This document shows, piece after piece, positions 55,865 to 63,474 of a DNA stretch of 64,000 nt. Each line of letters begins with the position of its first letter. Positions within the stretch are counted from its first letter, which is position 1. Source of the DNA: Hymenobacter sp. PAMC 26628 (lineage in GTDB: Bacteria > Bacteroidota > Bacteroidia > Cytophagales > Hymenobacteraceae); NCBI RefSeq assembly GCF_001562275.1, contig NZ_CP014304.1, positions 1,364,001 to 1,428,000 on the forward strand. The letters are read 5' to 3'. The notes beneath the pieces were generated by a model. That model was not told where the DNA came from. It searched no databases and worked only from the letters and a program-made list of their open reading frames with translations. Position numbers and translations under genes: made by a program.

Positions 55865-56569
55865 TAGAAAGAAAAGGGGTATAAAATCGGTGCCGCGCCA
55901 GGTGCGCGCCTGGGGCCCTATACGGCGCCCCGCGCGGTTTAGATTTGGCTGAACCGGGGGCCGCCCCCGGCGGGCCCGCTAATAACAGCGGCCGCCTCGG
56001 CGGCGTCAGCAAGGCGAAAAGCCGTTGTAAGGCAAAATGTCACTTGAATCGATGTGTGGGGCCCCGGCACTAGGTAGCTGCGTTGTAAACGGTAGAAAAT
56101 CTGCCAACTACGACCCGTTGCTGCGGCGCTTTTCTCGGTGGCTATTGTGGCGGTTAGGTAGCGTATTGGGCGCTTTCGCAAAAATTTTCTAAACGTCTTT
56201 GGCCCAGGCCCGTTTAATAGGGCTAACTAACTTCTTGGAGGAAGTCAATCCTTTCTTCTTTTTATTACTTATCTGCCACAACCTACCCGGTTCATACCCG
56301 TCGTGTTACTGGTTGATCTTATTTAAAGGGCCACGGTAACGACTGTTAAAAGCCGTTTAACCTAAGCGTTAATTGGTAGATTAACATCTATTAATAAGCA
56401 TAATTCTTCTGACAATAGTGATGCTATTACGTCACTTCTAGCTCCGATCACCGTACTTAATTAAAAATCTTTTTGCGCCGGTTACGCCGGTTCCAATTGG
56501 GTGCTAGCATACTTCCGCTTATTCTTCCACTTAAATAAAGCCTGCGCAAACACCTCGTAGCCCTTTTTT
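55865..56569. other. Long intergenic region upstream of the OmpA-family gene
   Basis: 705 bp between divergent FAS1 and OmpA-family genes. 55870-56060 is GC-rich and 56180-56560 is AT-rich. No gene, tRNA or repeat matching the others was recognised. It must contain both promoters; none has a clean TTTG/TAnnTTTG pair. Confidence 0.5.
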
Positions 56570-58162
56570 ATGAAATCTCCCTGTTACAAAGCCGCCCTGT
56601 TGGGCGTAGGGCTGTTTGCTGCTGCCCCCCGGCTTCAAGCGCAAACTGCCGACCGCAAAACGGCCATCGGCCTGCACGCCAACGCCACGCAGTACCGCGG
56701 CGACTTAGGCGATGCCTTCTGGAAATGGGACAACATGCCCTACAGCGGCGGCCTCGACATTACGCAGTACGTTGGCCGCTGGCTCGACCTGAGGTTAGAC
56801 TTGGACTACACGCGGCTGCGCTTCCCGCAAAATGGAGGTACGTTTAATAGCACTGGCCAGCGTTTCAAGGCCCAGATGTACCAGGCGGGCTTGGGCTTCA
56901 AGTTGAAGGCTCCTATTAAGGACAGCTTTTTCCTGCACCCGTATCTGTTGGTAGAGCCGCAATTCTCGTGGGTGCTGGCCGACCGCTACGCTACCCCCAC
57001 GGGCCCCAACAACTTCAACCGCTTCGGCACCTTCGGCGGCCAGGTAGGCGGCGGTCTTGACTTTCACTTGGGTGAGTCGGCTACCTTCTACGTGCAAGCC
57101 ACCCAAGCTTACTTGCAAGCCAGTGACGAACGCCTCGACGGGGTGAACAACAATGCCACGACGTTCTGGGACAAGCACGACCGTTACTTGCAGTTAACGG
57201 CGGGTGTGCGTGCCAACATTGGCAAGGCCAAGGACACCGACGGCGACGGTGTATCCGATAAGAAAGATAAGTGCCCCGACACGCCGACCGGCGTGAAAGT
57301 GGACCTCAACGGCTGCCCGCTTGACACGGACGGCGACGGTGTGCCCGACTACCAAGACAAGTGCCCCGACGTGAAGGGCCTGGCTGCCCTGCAAGGCTGC
57401 CCGGATGCCGACGGTGACGGCGTGGCCGACAACGACGACAAGTGCCCCAACACCCCCGCCGGCACCAAAGTGGACGCCAGCGGCTGCCCGCTTGACACGG
57501 ACGGCGACGGCGTGGCCGATTACCTCGACAAGTGCCCCGATACCCCCGCTGGGGTGAAAGTGGACGCCACCGGCTGCCCGGTGGACACGGACGGCGACGG
57601 CGTGCCCGACTACCAGGACAAGTGCCCCGACCGTGCCGGCCCCGCCACCAACAAGGGCTGCCCCGAGATGAAGGCCGAAACCAAGAAGGTGCTCAACGAA
57701 GCCACGAAGTACATCAACTTCGACTTCAACAAGGCCACGCTGAAGCCCAGCTCGTTCCCCAAGCTGGAGCAGATGGTGCAGATCATGAACGAGTACCCCG
57801 ACTACTCGCTCTCCATCGCGGGCCACACCGACAGCAAAGGCGACGACAACTACAACCTGCGCCTGAGCTACGAGCGCGCCGCCGCCGCCCGCAAGTACAT
57901 GCTGAGCAAGGGCATTACCGCCGAGCGCATCGAGGCCCGTGGCTACGGCGAAACCAAGCCGATTGCGGACAACAAGACGGCCGCTGGCCAAGCCAAGAAC
58001 CGCCGCGTGGACTTCGACCCCTACCTGACGGGCGAAACCAATGCCGCCGAGGCGAAGTACGGCGCCGCCCCCACCATCAGCGAGCTGAAGGCCGAAGGCA
58101 AGAAGCTGCCGGGCAAGAAAACGACCGGCACCGGCTCGCCCCGCAGCCGCAAGAAGAAGTAG
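56570..58162 (+). CDS. OmpA-family protein with thrombospondin type 3 calcium-binding repeats
   Basis: 530 residues. Signal peptide (about 1-24, LQAQ), an N-terminal beta-barrel (about 28-215), then about six type 3 repeats of the D-x-D-G-D-G-x-x-D-x-x-D-x-C-P form (about 222-362), then the OmpA C-terminal peptidoglycan-binding domain (about 375-495) with NFDFNKATLKPSSFPKL, SIAGHTDSKGDD and NRRVDF. It anchors the outer membrane to the cell wall. The repeat DNA is nearly periodic but coding. Confidence 0.93.
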   Translation: MKSPCYKAALLGVGLFAAAPRLQAQTADRKTAIGLHANATQYRGDLGDAFWKWDNMPYSGGLDITQYVGRWLDLRLDLDYTRLRFPQNGGTFNSTGQRFKAQMYQAGLGFKLKAPIKDSFFLHPYLLVEPQFSWVLADRYATPTGPNNFNRFGTFGGQVGGGLDFHLGESATFYVQATQAYLQASDERLDGVNNNATTFWDKHDRYLQLTAGVRANIGKAKDTDGDGVSDKKDKCPDTPTGVKVDLNGCPLDTDGDGVPDYQDKCPDVKGLAALQGCPDADGDGVADNDDKCPNTPAGTKVDASGCPLDTDGDGVADYLDKCPDTPAGVKVDATGCPVDTDGDGVPDYQDKCPDRAGPATNKGCPEMKAETKKVLNEATKYINFDFNKATLKPSSFPKLEQMVQIMNEYPDYSLSIAGHTDSKGDDNYNLRLSYERAAAARKYMLSKGITAERIEARGYGETKPIADNKTAAGQAKNRRVDFDPYLTGETNAAEAKYGAAPTISELKAEGKKLPGKKTTGTGSPRSRKKK

Positions 58163-58170
58163 GTAATCCC

Positions 58171-58206
58171 AATCGCCTGGGGCCTACCAATAGGTTCCAG
58201 GCGATT
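58171..58206. terminator. Stem-loop just after the OmpA-family gene
   Basis: AATCGCCTGG / CCAGGCGATT arms with an inner CCTA..TAGG pairing, nine bp past the stop; no T-run. Confidence 0.5.
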
Positions 58207-58250
58207 AGCACGGGGCCGGCTGCCGCAGTACGCAGCCAACCCTAACCAAT

Positions 58251-58294
58251 AAAACCCGTCTCTGGGGCCCTTGCGGGCACCGGAGGCGGGTTTT
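58251..58294 (+). terminator. Terminator after the OmpA-family gene
   Basis: AAAACCCG (58251-58258) pairs with CGGGTTTT (58287-58294), with a long GC-rich loop and a TTTTGTGTTTT tail. Confidence 0.65.
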
Positions 58295-58431
58295 GTGTTT
58301 TCAACGGGGCCCCAACTGAACGGCAAACAAGGCCTGCGCACTGCCCTGGGGCCCCCGCTGGTGCTTGAGCACTGCCGTAGCCTGGCACACTCGCAACCCA
58401 ACCTGGCTACAATGGCGGAGTGGCTGTAAGT

Positions 58432-58479
58432 GTACCAGCCGGTGGCCGGGGCAGCGGGGCCCCAGCCACCGGCTGGTAC
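58432..58479. repeat. Perfect 15-bp inverted repeat upstream of the VOC gene
   Basis: GTACCAGCCGGTGGC (58432-58446) and its exact reverse complement (58465-58479) enclose an 18-bp GC-rich loop, 72 bp before the ATG of the VOC gene. It could be an operator, a leader hairpin or a small mobile palindrome. Confidence 0.6.
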
Positions 58480-58551
58480 TACCGTTCCTGCAAAGCAGCA
58501 AGCCGGCCAACTTCGGGCCCCTACTTCATTTGCTTCTAACCCGTTTTCTAC

Positions 58552-58932
58552 ATGACCATTCAGCCCAAAACCCCCGGCATCCACCACATTGCCCTGCGCT
58601 GCCTCGATTTTGCCCTCACCAAAGCGTTTTACCAGGACCTGCTGGGCTTCCCGATGGTGCTTGAAACGCCGGAGCTGATGGGCTGCCTCATCGGGCCCGT
58701 ATTCGTGGGCTTCAAGCAAGCCGCGCCCGTGTACCCGGCCGATACCACCTTCACGCCCTTCAACATCGGCCTCGACCACATCGCCATGGCCTACGAAGAC
58801 GCCGCCGAGCTGCACCGCGTCGCCGCCCTCCAAGCCGCCAGCGTAGAAAACACCGGCGTCAAAACCGACGCCGCCCTGCAAAAAGACTACGTGGCCTTCA
58901 AAGACCCCGACCGTATTTCCTGGGAGTTTTAA
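58552..58932 (+). CDS. VOC-superfamily protein (glyoxalase/dioxygenase-like)
   Basis: 126 residues with two beta-alpha-beta-beta-beta modules. N-terminal IHHIALRCLDFALTKAFYQDLLG with the metal His and the DHIAMAY second module; C-terminal FKDPDRISWEF with the Glu. The family binds a metal and acts on small molecules; the substrate is unknown. Confidence 0.88.
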   Translation: MTIQPKTPGIHHIALRCLDFALTKAFYQDLLGFPMVLETPELMGCLIGPVFVGFKQAAPVYPADTTFTPFNIGLDHIAMAYEDAAELHRVAALQAASVENTGVKTDAALQKDYVAFKDPDRISWEF

Positions 58933-59116
58933 TGGTTTGAGGTTGGGGTAAGGGCTATTTAAAATGTGTGATTTATGGGGCCCCCAACTAATAAATTAAG
59001 CCATGCATAAAACAGCCTATAAAAACGGCCCCGGAAACCTGCGTTTTCAGGTCGTTGGGGCGTCTACTATTACCATCCATATATAGGACCGTTTTTTGGA
59101 TGCCTCCAAATAGTTA

Positions 59117-59620
59117 GTGTGGAACCTATTTATAAATACTGACTTTTATATAGTGCAGCCAGACTTTATTAACAATGGCGCGTTTCTTAATATGGGACAA
59201 TTTACAAATTGCGTATCTACCAACAACGGAGGCGGTGGCTTCGTGACCACCAATCTTTTCTCAACGTTTGACAACTGCACTGCGGATGGCAATAACGGCC
59301 CGGGTTTCCTTGACCTTAGCGGTGAACCCGTCGAAAAGTTATTGAGCATGTTCCCCGTGATTCAGGAGCGCGCCCAAATGCTTAAGGCGGGACCTCGTCA
59401 GGATGAAACAATAGCATTGTTGACAGCTATTGAGAAGTCAATACGGAGCAAAAACGCTGAAGCAGGCTTCCTAGAAAAGTCATTTGCAAAGCTTCGTGAA
59501 CTCACTATTGATTGGAGTACTGAGGAGGCTGCTAAGCTTATCTTTTTGTTTGCGACCCAATCGCCCAAGATTATTGATCTCTTACATAAAGCGGGGATTT
59601 TACTCAACGTAGCCAAATAA
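59117..59620 (+). CDS. Orphan with beta-helix-like N-terminus and helical C-terminus
   Basis: 167 residues from a GTG at 59117 (an in-frame stop is immediately upstream; ATG at 59192 is an alternative). Residues about 15-65 have Asn/Gly-rich repeats (FTNCVSTNNGGGG, FDNCTADGNNGPGF) typical of a right-handed parallel beta-helix rung. From about 70 to the end it is helical. Clearly lower GC than the flanks. It lies between a VOC gene and a broken resolvase beside tRNA-Arg, so it is probably acquired DNA or the end of a larger gene. I do not recognise it. Confidence 0.5.
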   Translation: MWNLFINTDFYIVQPDFINNGAFLNMGQFTNCVSTNNGGGGFVTTNLFSTFDNCTADGNNGPGFLDLSGEPVEKLLSMFPVIQERAQMLKAGPRQDETIALLTAIEKSIRSKNAEAGFLEKSFAKLRELTIDWSTEEAAKLIFLFATQSPKIIDLLHKAGILLNVAK

Positions 59621-59628
59621 GTGGCCCG

Positions 59629-59814
59629 ATGCGCGTCGCCATTTACGCCCGAATGTCGACGAAGACCAAGGGCCAAGACCCCGAGAACCAGTTGCACCAT
59701 CTGCGGGCCTTTACTGAGCAGCACGGCACACTCTATTAGGCGCTCACCGACGAGGAAGTGGGCGGCAAGGCCAACCGCACCGTGTACAAGGACCGGCTAC
59801 TAGAAGAAATTTGA
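59629..59814 (+). pseudogene. Serine resolvase/invertase N-terminal fragment
   Basis: From the ATG at 59629 the translation begins RVAIYARMSTKTKGQDPENQ, the start of a serine recombinase: the catalytic Ser lies in the RMST segment. An in-frame TAG at 59737-59739 interrupts it and the frame ends at 59812-59814 after about 60 codons; the DNA-binding domain is missing. It is a decayed remnant of a mobile element that sat next to tRNA-Arg. Confidence 0.75.
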
Positions 59815-59829
59815 TAATTATCAAAAATA

Positions 59830-59867
59830 AAAAAGGGCCCCTCGCATCACTGCAAGGGGCCCTTTTT
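59830..59867 (-). terminator. Terminator after tRNA-Arg
   Basis: On the minus strand a near-perfect 17-bp stem (one mismatch; AAAAAGGGCCCCT side) with an A/T flank follows the tRNA 3' end by about 6 bp. Confidence 0.75.
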
Positions 59868-59873
59868 TCTTAG

Positions 59874-59945
59874 TGGTCGCGCTAGGAATCGAACCTAGAT
59901 CAAGAGCTTCGGAAACTCTCATACTATCCGTTGTACGACGCGACC
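59874..59945 (-). tRNA. tRNA-Arg (anticodon CCG)
   Basis: 72 nt on the minus strand. Acceptor GGTCGCG pairs with CGCGACC; D-arm with AACGGATA; anticodon stem AGAGT/GCTCT around the loop TTCCGAA (anticodon CCG, decodes CGG); T-arm CTAGG-TTCGATT-CCTAG. The discriminator is A and no CCA is encoded. It sits directly beside the resolvase remnant, a typical integration site. Confidence 0.93.
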
Positions 59946-60099
59946 GGGTCTGGATAGGACTGCAAAAGTAGCCGCAAAACCCCCGGCTGCCAAACCGCCC
60001 GGGCAAATTGGCGGCCGGGGCCCCAAAATTCTGCCACAACCCTGGGCGGCAAAAGTCAGTTAACTACCCGTTAAACTGCCCTAAATCACACCCCATCCC

Positions 60100-60591
60100 A
60101 TGGAATCCACCAAAAAGAATCTTTACACGGCCGACGCAACGGCTGTGGGCGGCCGCAGCGGCCACGTCCGTTCGTCCACTGGCATTGTCGACCTCGACAT
60201 GTCGGTGCCCGAAGGGCTGGGCGGCAAAAAAGGCGCCACCAACCCCGAAGAGCTGTTTGCCGCCGGCTACTCGTCGTGCTTCCAGCAGGCGCTGCTCGTC
60301 ATCGCCCAGCGCGCCGGCGACAAGCTCGACCCCGCCACCGAAGTGAAGTGCTCGGTCACGCTGTTCCAGGAAGGCGAAGGTTACGGCCTGTCGGCCGTGC
60401 TCGACATTGACCTGAAAGCGTTCGACCGCGACAAAACCATCGACATGGTGCGCCAGGCCCACAAAATCTGCCCGTACTCGGTGGGCACCCGCGGCAACAT
60501 GGAAGTGGAGCTGAAAGTACAAGGCGAAGCCATTCCCGTGGCCCCGGAGGAAAACGCCGGCGTAGCCGAAAAAGGCGGCGTGGCCGCGTAA
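60100..60591 (+). CDS. ohr: Organic hydroperoxide resistance protein (Ohr/OsmC family)
   Basis: 163 residues. Ohr/OsmC fold with the two catalytic cysteines, Cys60 in GYSSCF and Cys124 in HKICPYS; the conserved Arg/Glu of the active site are in place (NPEELFAAGYS). It reduces organic hydroperoxides with lipoyl thiols in the cytoplasm. It is usually controlled by the OhrR repressor; no ohrR is in this window. Confidence 0.94.
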   Translation: MESTKKNLYTADATAVGGRSGHVRSSTGIVDLDMSVPEGLGGKKGATNPEELFAAGYSSCFQQALLVIAQRAGDKLDPATEVKCSVTLFQEGEGYGLSAVLDIDLKAFDRDKTIDMVRQAHKICPYSVGTRGNMEVELKVQGEAIPVAPEENAGVAEKGGVAA

Positions 60592-60606
60592 GCACCCAAC
60601 TGCAAG

Positions 60607-60640
60607 AAAAGGCCCGCCTGAACGTTCAGGCGGGCCTTTT
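60607..60640 (+). terminator. Terminator after ohr
   Basis: Perfect 15-bp arms (60607-60621 and 60626-60640) with an ACGT loop and TTTTT tail, 15 bp past the ohr stop. Confidence 0.88.
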
Positions 60641-60654
60641 TGCGTTTATACGGT

Positions 60655-60767
60655 CTGTAGCTTGGACTGGTAGTCCGAGCGCGAGCGCAGCGAGCAGGTG
60701 GAACTGGACGATTCCACGCGCAAGATGCTCGCTGCGCTCGCGCTCGGACTACCAGTCCAAGCTACAG
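60655..60767. repeat. Perfect 42-bp cruciform-type palindrome
   Basis: Arms 60655-60696 and 60726-60767 are exact 42-bp reverse complements. The 29-bp centre has its own 6-bp hairpin (GTGGAA/TTCCAC). It lies between convergent ohr and aldo/keto reductase genes and shares a core AAGATGCTCGCTGCGCTC with the palindrome at 61837-61933. Confidence 0.92.
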
Positions 60768-60775
60768 GACGCTTC

Positions 60776-61756
60776 TTAGCTGAAACCCAGCACCGGGTGC
60801 GGCTGGTAGGGCGCTTCGAAGCTTTTCATTTCCTCGTCGGTCAGCTTCACGTCCACGGCGGCTACGGCGTCTTCGAGGTGGCCGGGCTTGCTGGCCCCCA
60901 CGATGGGCGCGGTGATGGCGGGGTTAGCCAGCACCCAGGCCAGGGCGATTTGGGCGTTGGGCAGGCCCCGGGCCTCCGCAATTTCCGTCACGCGGTCGGC
61001 CACCGCAAAATCGTCATCGCGGCCGTAAAGGCTCTTGCCGAAGGCGTCGGTTTTGGCGCGCTCGGTTTCGTTGCGCTGCTTGCCGCGGCCGCCCGTGAGC
61101 AGCCCCCGCGCCAGCGGCGACCACGGAATGACGCCGATTTTCTGGTCCTGGCACAGCGGCAGCATCTCGCGCTCCTCCTCGCGGTACACGAGGTTGTAGT
61201 GCGGCTGCATGCTCACGAAGCGCGTCCAGTTGTGCTTGTCGGCCAGGTACAGGGCCTGGGCAAATTGCCAGCTGTACATCGACGAGGCCCCGATGTAGCG
61301 CGCCTTGCCGGCCTTCACCACGTCGTGCAGCGCCTCAAGCGTCTCCTCGATGGGCGTGTGATAGTCCCAGCGGTGAATCTGGTAGAGGTCCACGTAATCA
61401 GTGCCCAAACGCTTTAAGCTGGCGTCGATGGCGCTCATAATATGCTTGCGCGAGAGGCCCTGGTCGTTGGGCCCGGGGCCCATCGGGTTGAACACCTTGG
61501 TGGCCAGCACCACCTCGTCGCGCTGGGCGAAGTCGCGCAGGGCCCGGCCCACCACTTCCTCGCTGGCGCCGTTGCTGTACACATCGGCCGTGTCGAAGAA
61601 GTTGATACCCAACTCCAGCGCTTTCTGAATGAACGGGCGGCTGGCGTCCTCTCCCAGGGCCCAGGGCCAGCGTTCGGTGGGCGTGCCATAAGTCATGGTG
61701 CCGAGGCAAATTTTGGAAACTTGCAAGCCAGTGTTTCCCAAGCGGGTGAATTCCAT
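60776..61756 (-). CDS. Aldo/keto reductase
   Basis: 326 residues, TIM barrel. The catalytic tetrad is visible: Asp55, Tyr60 (FFDTADVYS), Lys87 (LATKVF) and His128 (YQIHRWD). NADPH-binding region GVIPWSPLARGLLTG and GASKPGHLEDA are present. It resembles the AKR11/12-type (YhdN/Tas-like) enzymes acting on aldehydes or ketones; the substrate is unknown. Confidence 0.92.
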   Translation of the reverse strand: MEFTRLGNTGLQVSKICLGTMTYGTPTERWPWALGEDASRPFIQKALELGINFFDTADVYSNGASEEVVGRALRDFAQRDEVVLATKVFNPMGPGPNDQGLSRKHIMSAIDASLKRLGTDYVDLYQIHRWDYHTPIEETLEALHDVVKAGKARYIGASSMYSWQFAQALYLADKHNWTRFVSMQPHYNLVYREEEREMLPLCQDQKIGVIPWSPLARGLLTGGRGKQRNETERAKTDAFGKSLYGRDDDFAVADRVTEIAEARGLPNAQIALAWVLANPAITAPIVGASKPGHLEDAVAAVDVKLTDEEMKSFEAPYQPHPVLGFS

Positions 61757-61836
61757 GGGGCAAAATGGGAGAGGGTGGTTGGAAAGTTGTAGCGGGTTAC
61801 GAGGCTGTTATTTATAAAGTCGTTCGCTATAAAGCC

Positions 61837-61933
61837 GTCATGCAGAGCGCAGCGAAGCATCTTTCCCGCGTAACTAACCTTAATCGATTGGATTGCTTGC
61901 GCGGGAAAGATGCTTCGCTGCGCTCTGCATGAC
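61837..61933. repeat. Palindromic intergenic repeat (34-bp arms)
   Basis: Arms 61837-61870 and 61900-61933 are perfect 34-bp reverse complements: GTCATGCAGAGCGCAGCGAA... and its complement ending GCATGAC. It lies between the aldo/keto reductase start and the sucC terminator. Confidence 0.9.
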
Positions 61934-61978
61934 GTTCTTCTGCGTGACAGACGGCATAAAACTGCTTGTCATAAACCC

Positions 61979-62014
61979 AAAAAAGCCCGCCTGGGTTACC
62001 AGGCGGGCTTTTTT
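61979..62014 (-). terminator. Terminator of sucC
   Basis: Perfect 16-bp arms (61979-61994, 61999-62014) with a GTTA loop and T-run on the minus strand, 22 bp past the sucC stop. Confidence 0.88.
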
Positions 62015-62035
62015 AAATGTAAACAGCGGCGAAGG

Positions 62036-63232
62036 CTATGCTTCGGCCAGCACTTCTTTCACGCGGGCGGCGGCGTCTTTCAGCAGCGTGGCCGACTTCA
62101 CTTGCAGGCCGCTCTCGTCGATGATGCGGGCGCCTTCCTCGGCATTGGTGCCTTGCAGGCGCACGATGATGGGCACGCGGATGTCGCCGATTTTCTTGTA
62201 GGCTTCCACCACGCCGTTGGCCACCCGGTCGCAGCGCACGATGCCGCCGAAGATGTTGATGAGAATCGCCTTCACGTTCGGGTCCTTCAGGATGATGCGG
62301 AAGCCGGCTTCCACCGTCTGGGCGTTGGCTCCACCCCCCACGTCGAGGAAGTTGGCCGGCTCGCCGCCGCTCAGCTTGATGATGTCCATGGTGGCCATGG
62401 CCAGGCCGGCGCCGTTCACCATGCAGCCCACGTTGCCGTCGAGCTTCACGTAGTTCAGGTTCGAAGCCGAGGCTTCCACTTCCAAGGGGTCTTCCTCGTT
62501 GAGGTCGCGCAGGGCCACAAAATCCTTGTGGCGGTACAGGGCGTTCTCATCGAGCGTCACCTTGGCGTCCACGGCCAGGATTTTGTTGTCCGACGTTTTC
62601 AGCACCGGGTTAATCTCGAACATGCTGGAATCGGTCTCGTCGTAGGCCTTGTACAGGGCCGTTACGAACTTCACCATCTCCTTGTGCGCCTCACCCGAGA
62701 GACCGAGGCCAAAGGCGATTTTGCGGGCCTGGAAGCCCTGCAAGCCCACGGCGGGGTCGATGAATTCCTTGAGGATTTTCTCGGGGTGCGACTCGGCCAC
62801 CTCCTCGATGTCCATGCCGCCCTCGGTGGTGTAAATGATGACGTTTTTGCCGCTGGTGCGGTCCAGCAATACGCTGATGTAGAACTCCTTGGTGGGGGTT
62901 TCGCCGGGGTAGTACACGTCCTGGGCGATGAGCACCTTGTGCACTTTGCGGCCCTCGGGGCCCGTCTGCTTGGTGATGAGCTGCATCCCGAGGATGTTGC
63001 CGGCCACTTCCTTCACCTGGTCGAGGTTCTTGGCCAGCTTCACGCCGCCCCCTTTGCCCCGGCCCCCGGCGTGGATTTGTGCCTTGATGACGTACCAGCT
63101 GGTGCCGGTGTCGGCGGTCAGTTTCTCGGCGGCGGCCACGGCTTCCTCGGCCGTGTCGGCCGTGATGCCTTCCTGGACGCGGACGCCGTACTTCTTCAAA
63201 ATTTCTTTGCCCTGATACTCGTGGATGTTCAT
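62036..63232 (-). CDS. sucC: Succinate--CoA ligase (ADP-forming) subunit beta
   Basis: 398 residues. ATP-grasp N-terminal domain beginning [17 protein letters not shown], with [14 protein letters not shown], and a CoA-ligase domain with [11 protein letters not shown] and [10 protein letters not shown]. With SucD (not in this window) it makes succinate and ATP from succinyl-CoA. The genes are usually adjacent; here sucC stands alone. Confidence 0.96.
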   Translation of the reverse strand: MNIHEYQGKEILKKYGVRVQEGITADTAEEAVAAAEKLTADTGTSWYVIKAQIHAGGRGKGGGVKLAKNLDQVKEVAGNILGMQLITKQTGPEGRKVHKVLIAQDVYYPGETPTKEFYISVLLDRTSGKNVIIYTTEGGMDIEEVAESHPEKILKEFIDPAVGLQGFQARKIAFGLGLSGEAHKEMVKFVTALYKAYDETDSSMFEINPVLKTSDNKILAVDAKVTLDENALYRHKDFVALRDLNEEDPLEVEASASNLNYVKLDGNVGCMVNGAGLAMATMDIIKLSGGEPANFLDVGGGANAQTVEAGFRIILKDPNVKAILINIFGGIVRCDRVANGVVEAYKKIGDIRVPIIVRLQGTNAEEGARIIDESGLQVKSATLLKDAAARVKEVLAEA

Positions 63233-63263
63233 GCGGGGAGGGGTCGGGTTGGTTTACGTGCGG

Positions 63264-63271
63264 CGAAGGTA
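63264..63271 (-). promoter_or_regulatory. Near-consensus -7 box for sucC
   Basis: TACCTTCG on the minus strand, 32 bp upstream of the sucC start, differs by one base from TAnnTTTG. The -33 element is not at ideal spacing. Confidence 0.4.
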
Positions 63272-63443
63272 CGGTGCGCGGCCGCAAGGTGGCGGGCAAA
63301 ATTTGGATGGGGCCCCGGCCGCAGCGGCTACCACTTCGGGGGCTCCGGGCCGCCGCTGGGGCCCCAGGCCGCCGCGACGGCACCATATAATAATGTGTGG
63401 CGCCCCGCGCCTGGCCCGGCCGGTCCATGCCAACCGCCGGCTA

Positions 63444-63450
63444 CCTTTGT
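63444..63450 (+). promoter_or_regulatory. TAnnTTTG -7 box for the ABC ATPase gene
   Basis: CTACCTTTGT at 63441-63450 contains TACCTTTG (63442-63449), about 25 bp before the chosen TTG start. Transcription would begin after an in-frame upstream ATG (63427), which argues against that ATG. Confidence 0.5.
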
Positions 63451-63474
63451 TATGCACCCCGTTACCGCCCCGTT

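Larger units (their letters stand above)
58163..58551. other. Intergenic region with terminators and a hairpin
   Basis: 389 bp between OmpA-family and VOC genes. It contains a stem (58171-58206), a terminator (58251-58294) and a 15-bp hairpin (58432-58479). No gene was recognised. Confidence 0.5.

Noticed and set aside
57240..57640. Periodic repeats that could suggest a CRISPR array or satellite
   Set aside because: They are in-frame coding repeats of thrombospondin type 3 motifs in the OmpA-family protein.
63427..63474. ATG start for the ABC ATPase 16 codons upstream
   Set aside because: A TACCTTTG promoter box lies between it and the conserved N-terminus, so the transcript would start downstream of it.
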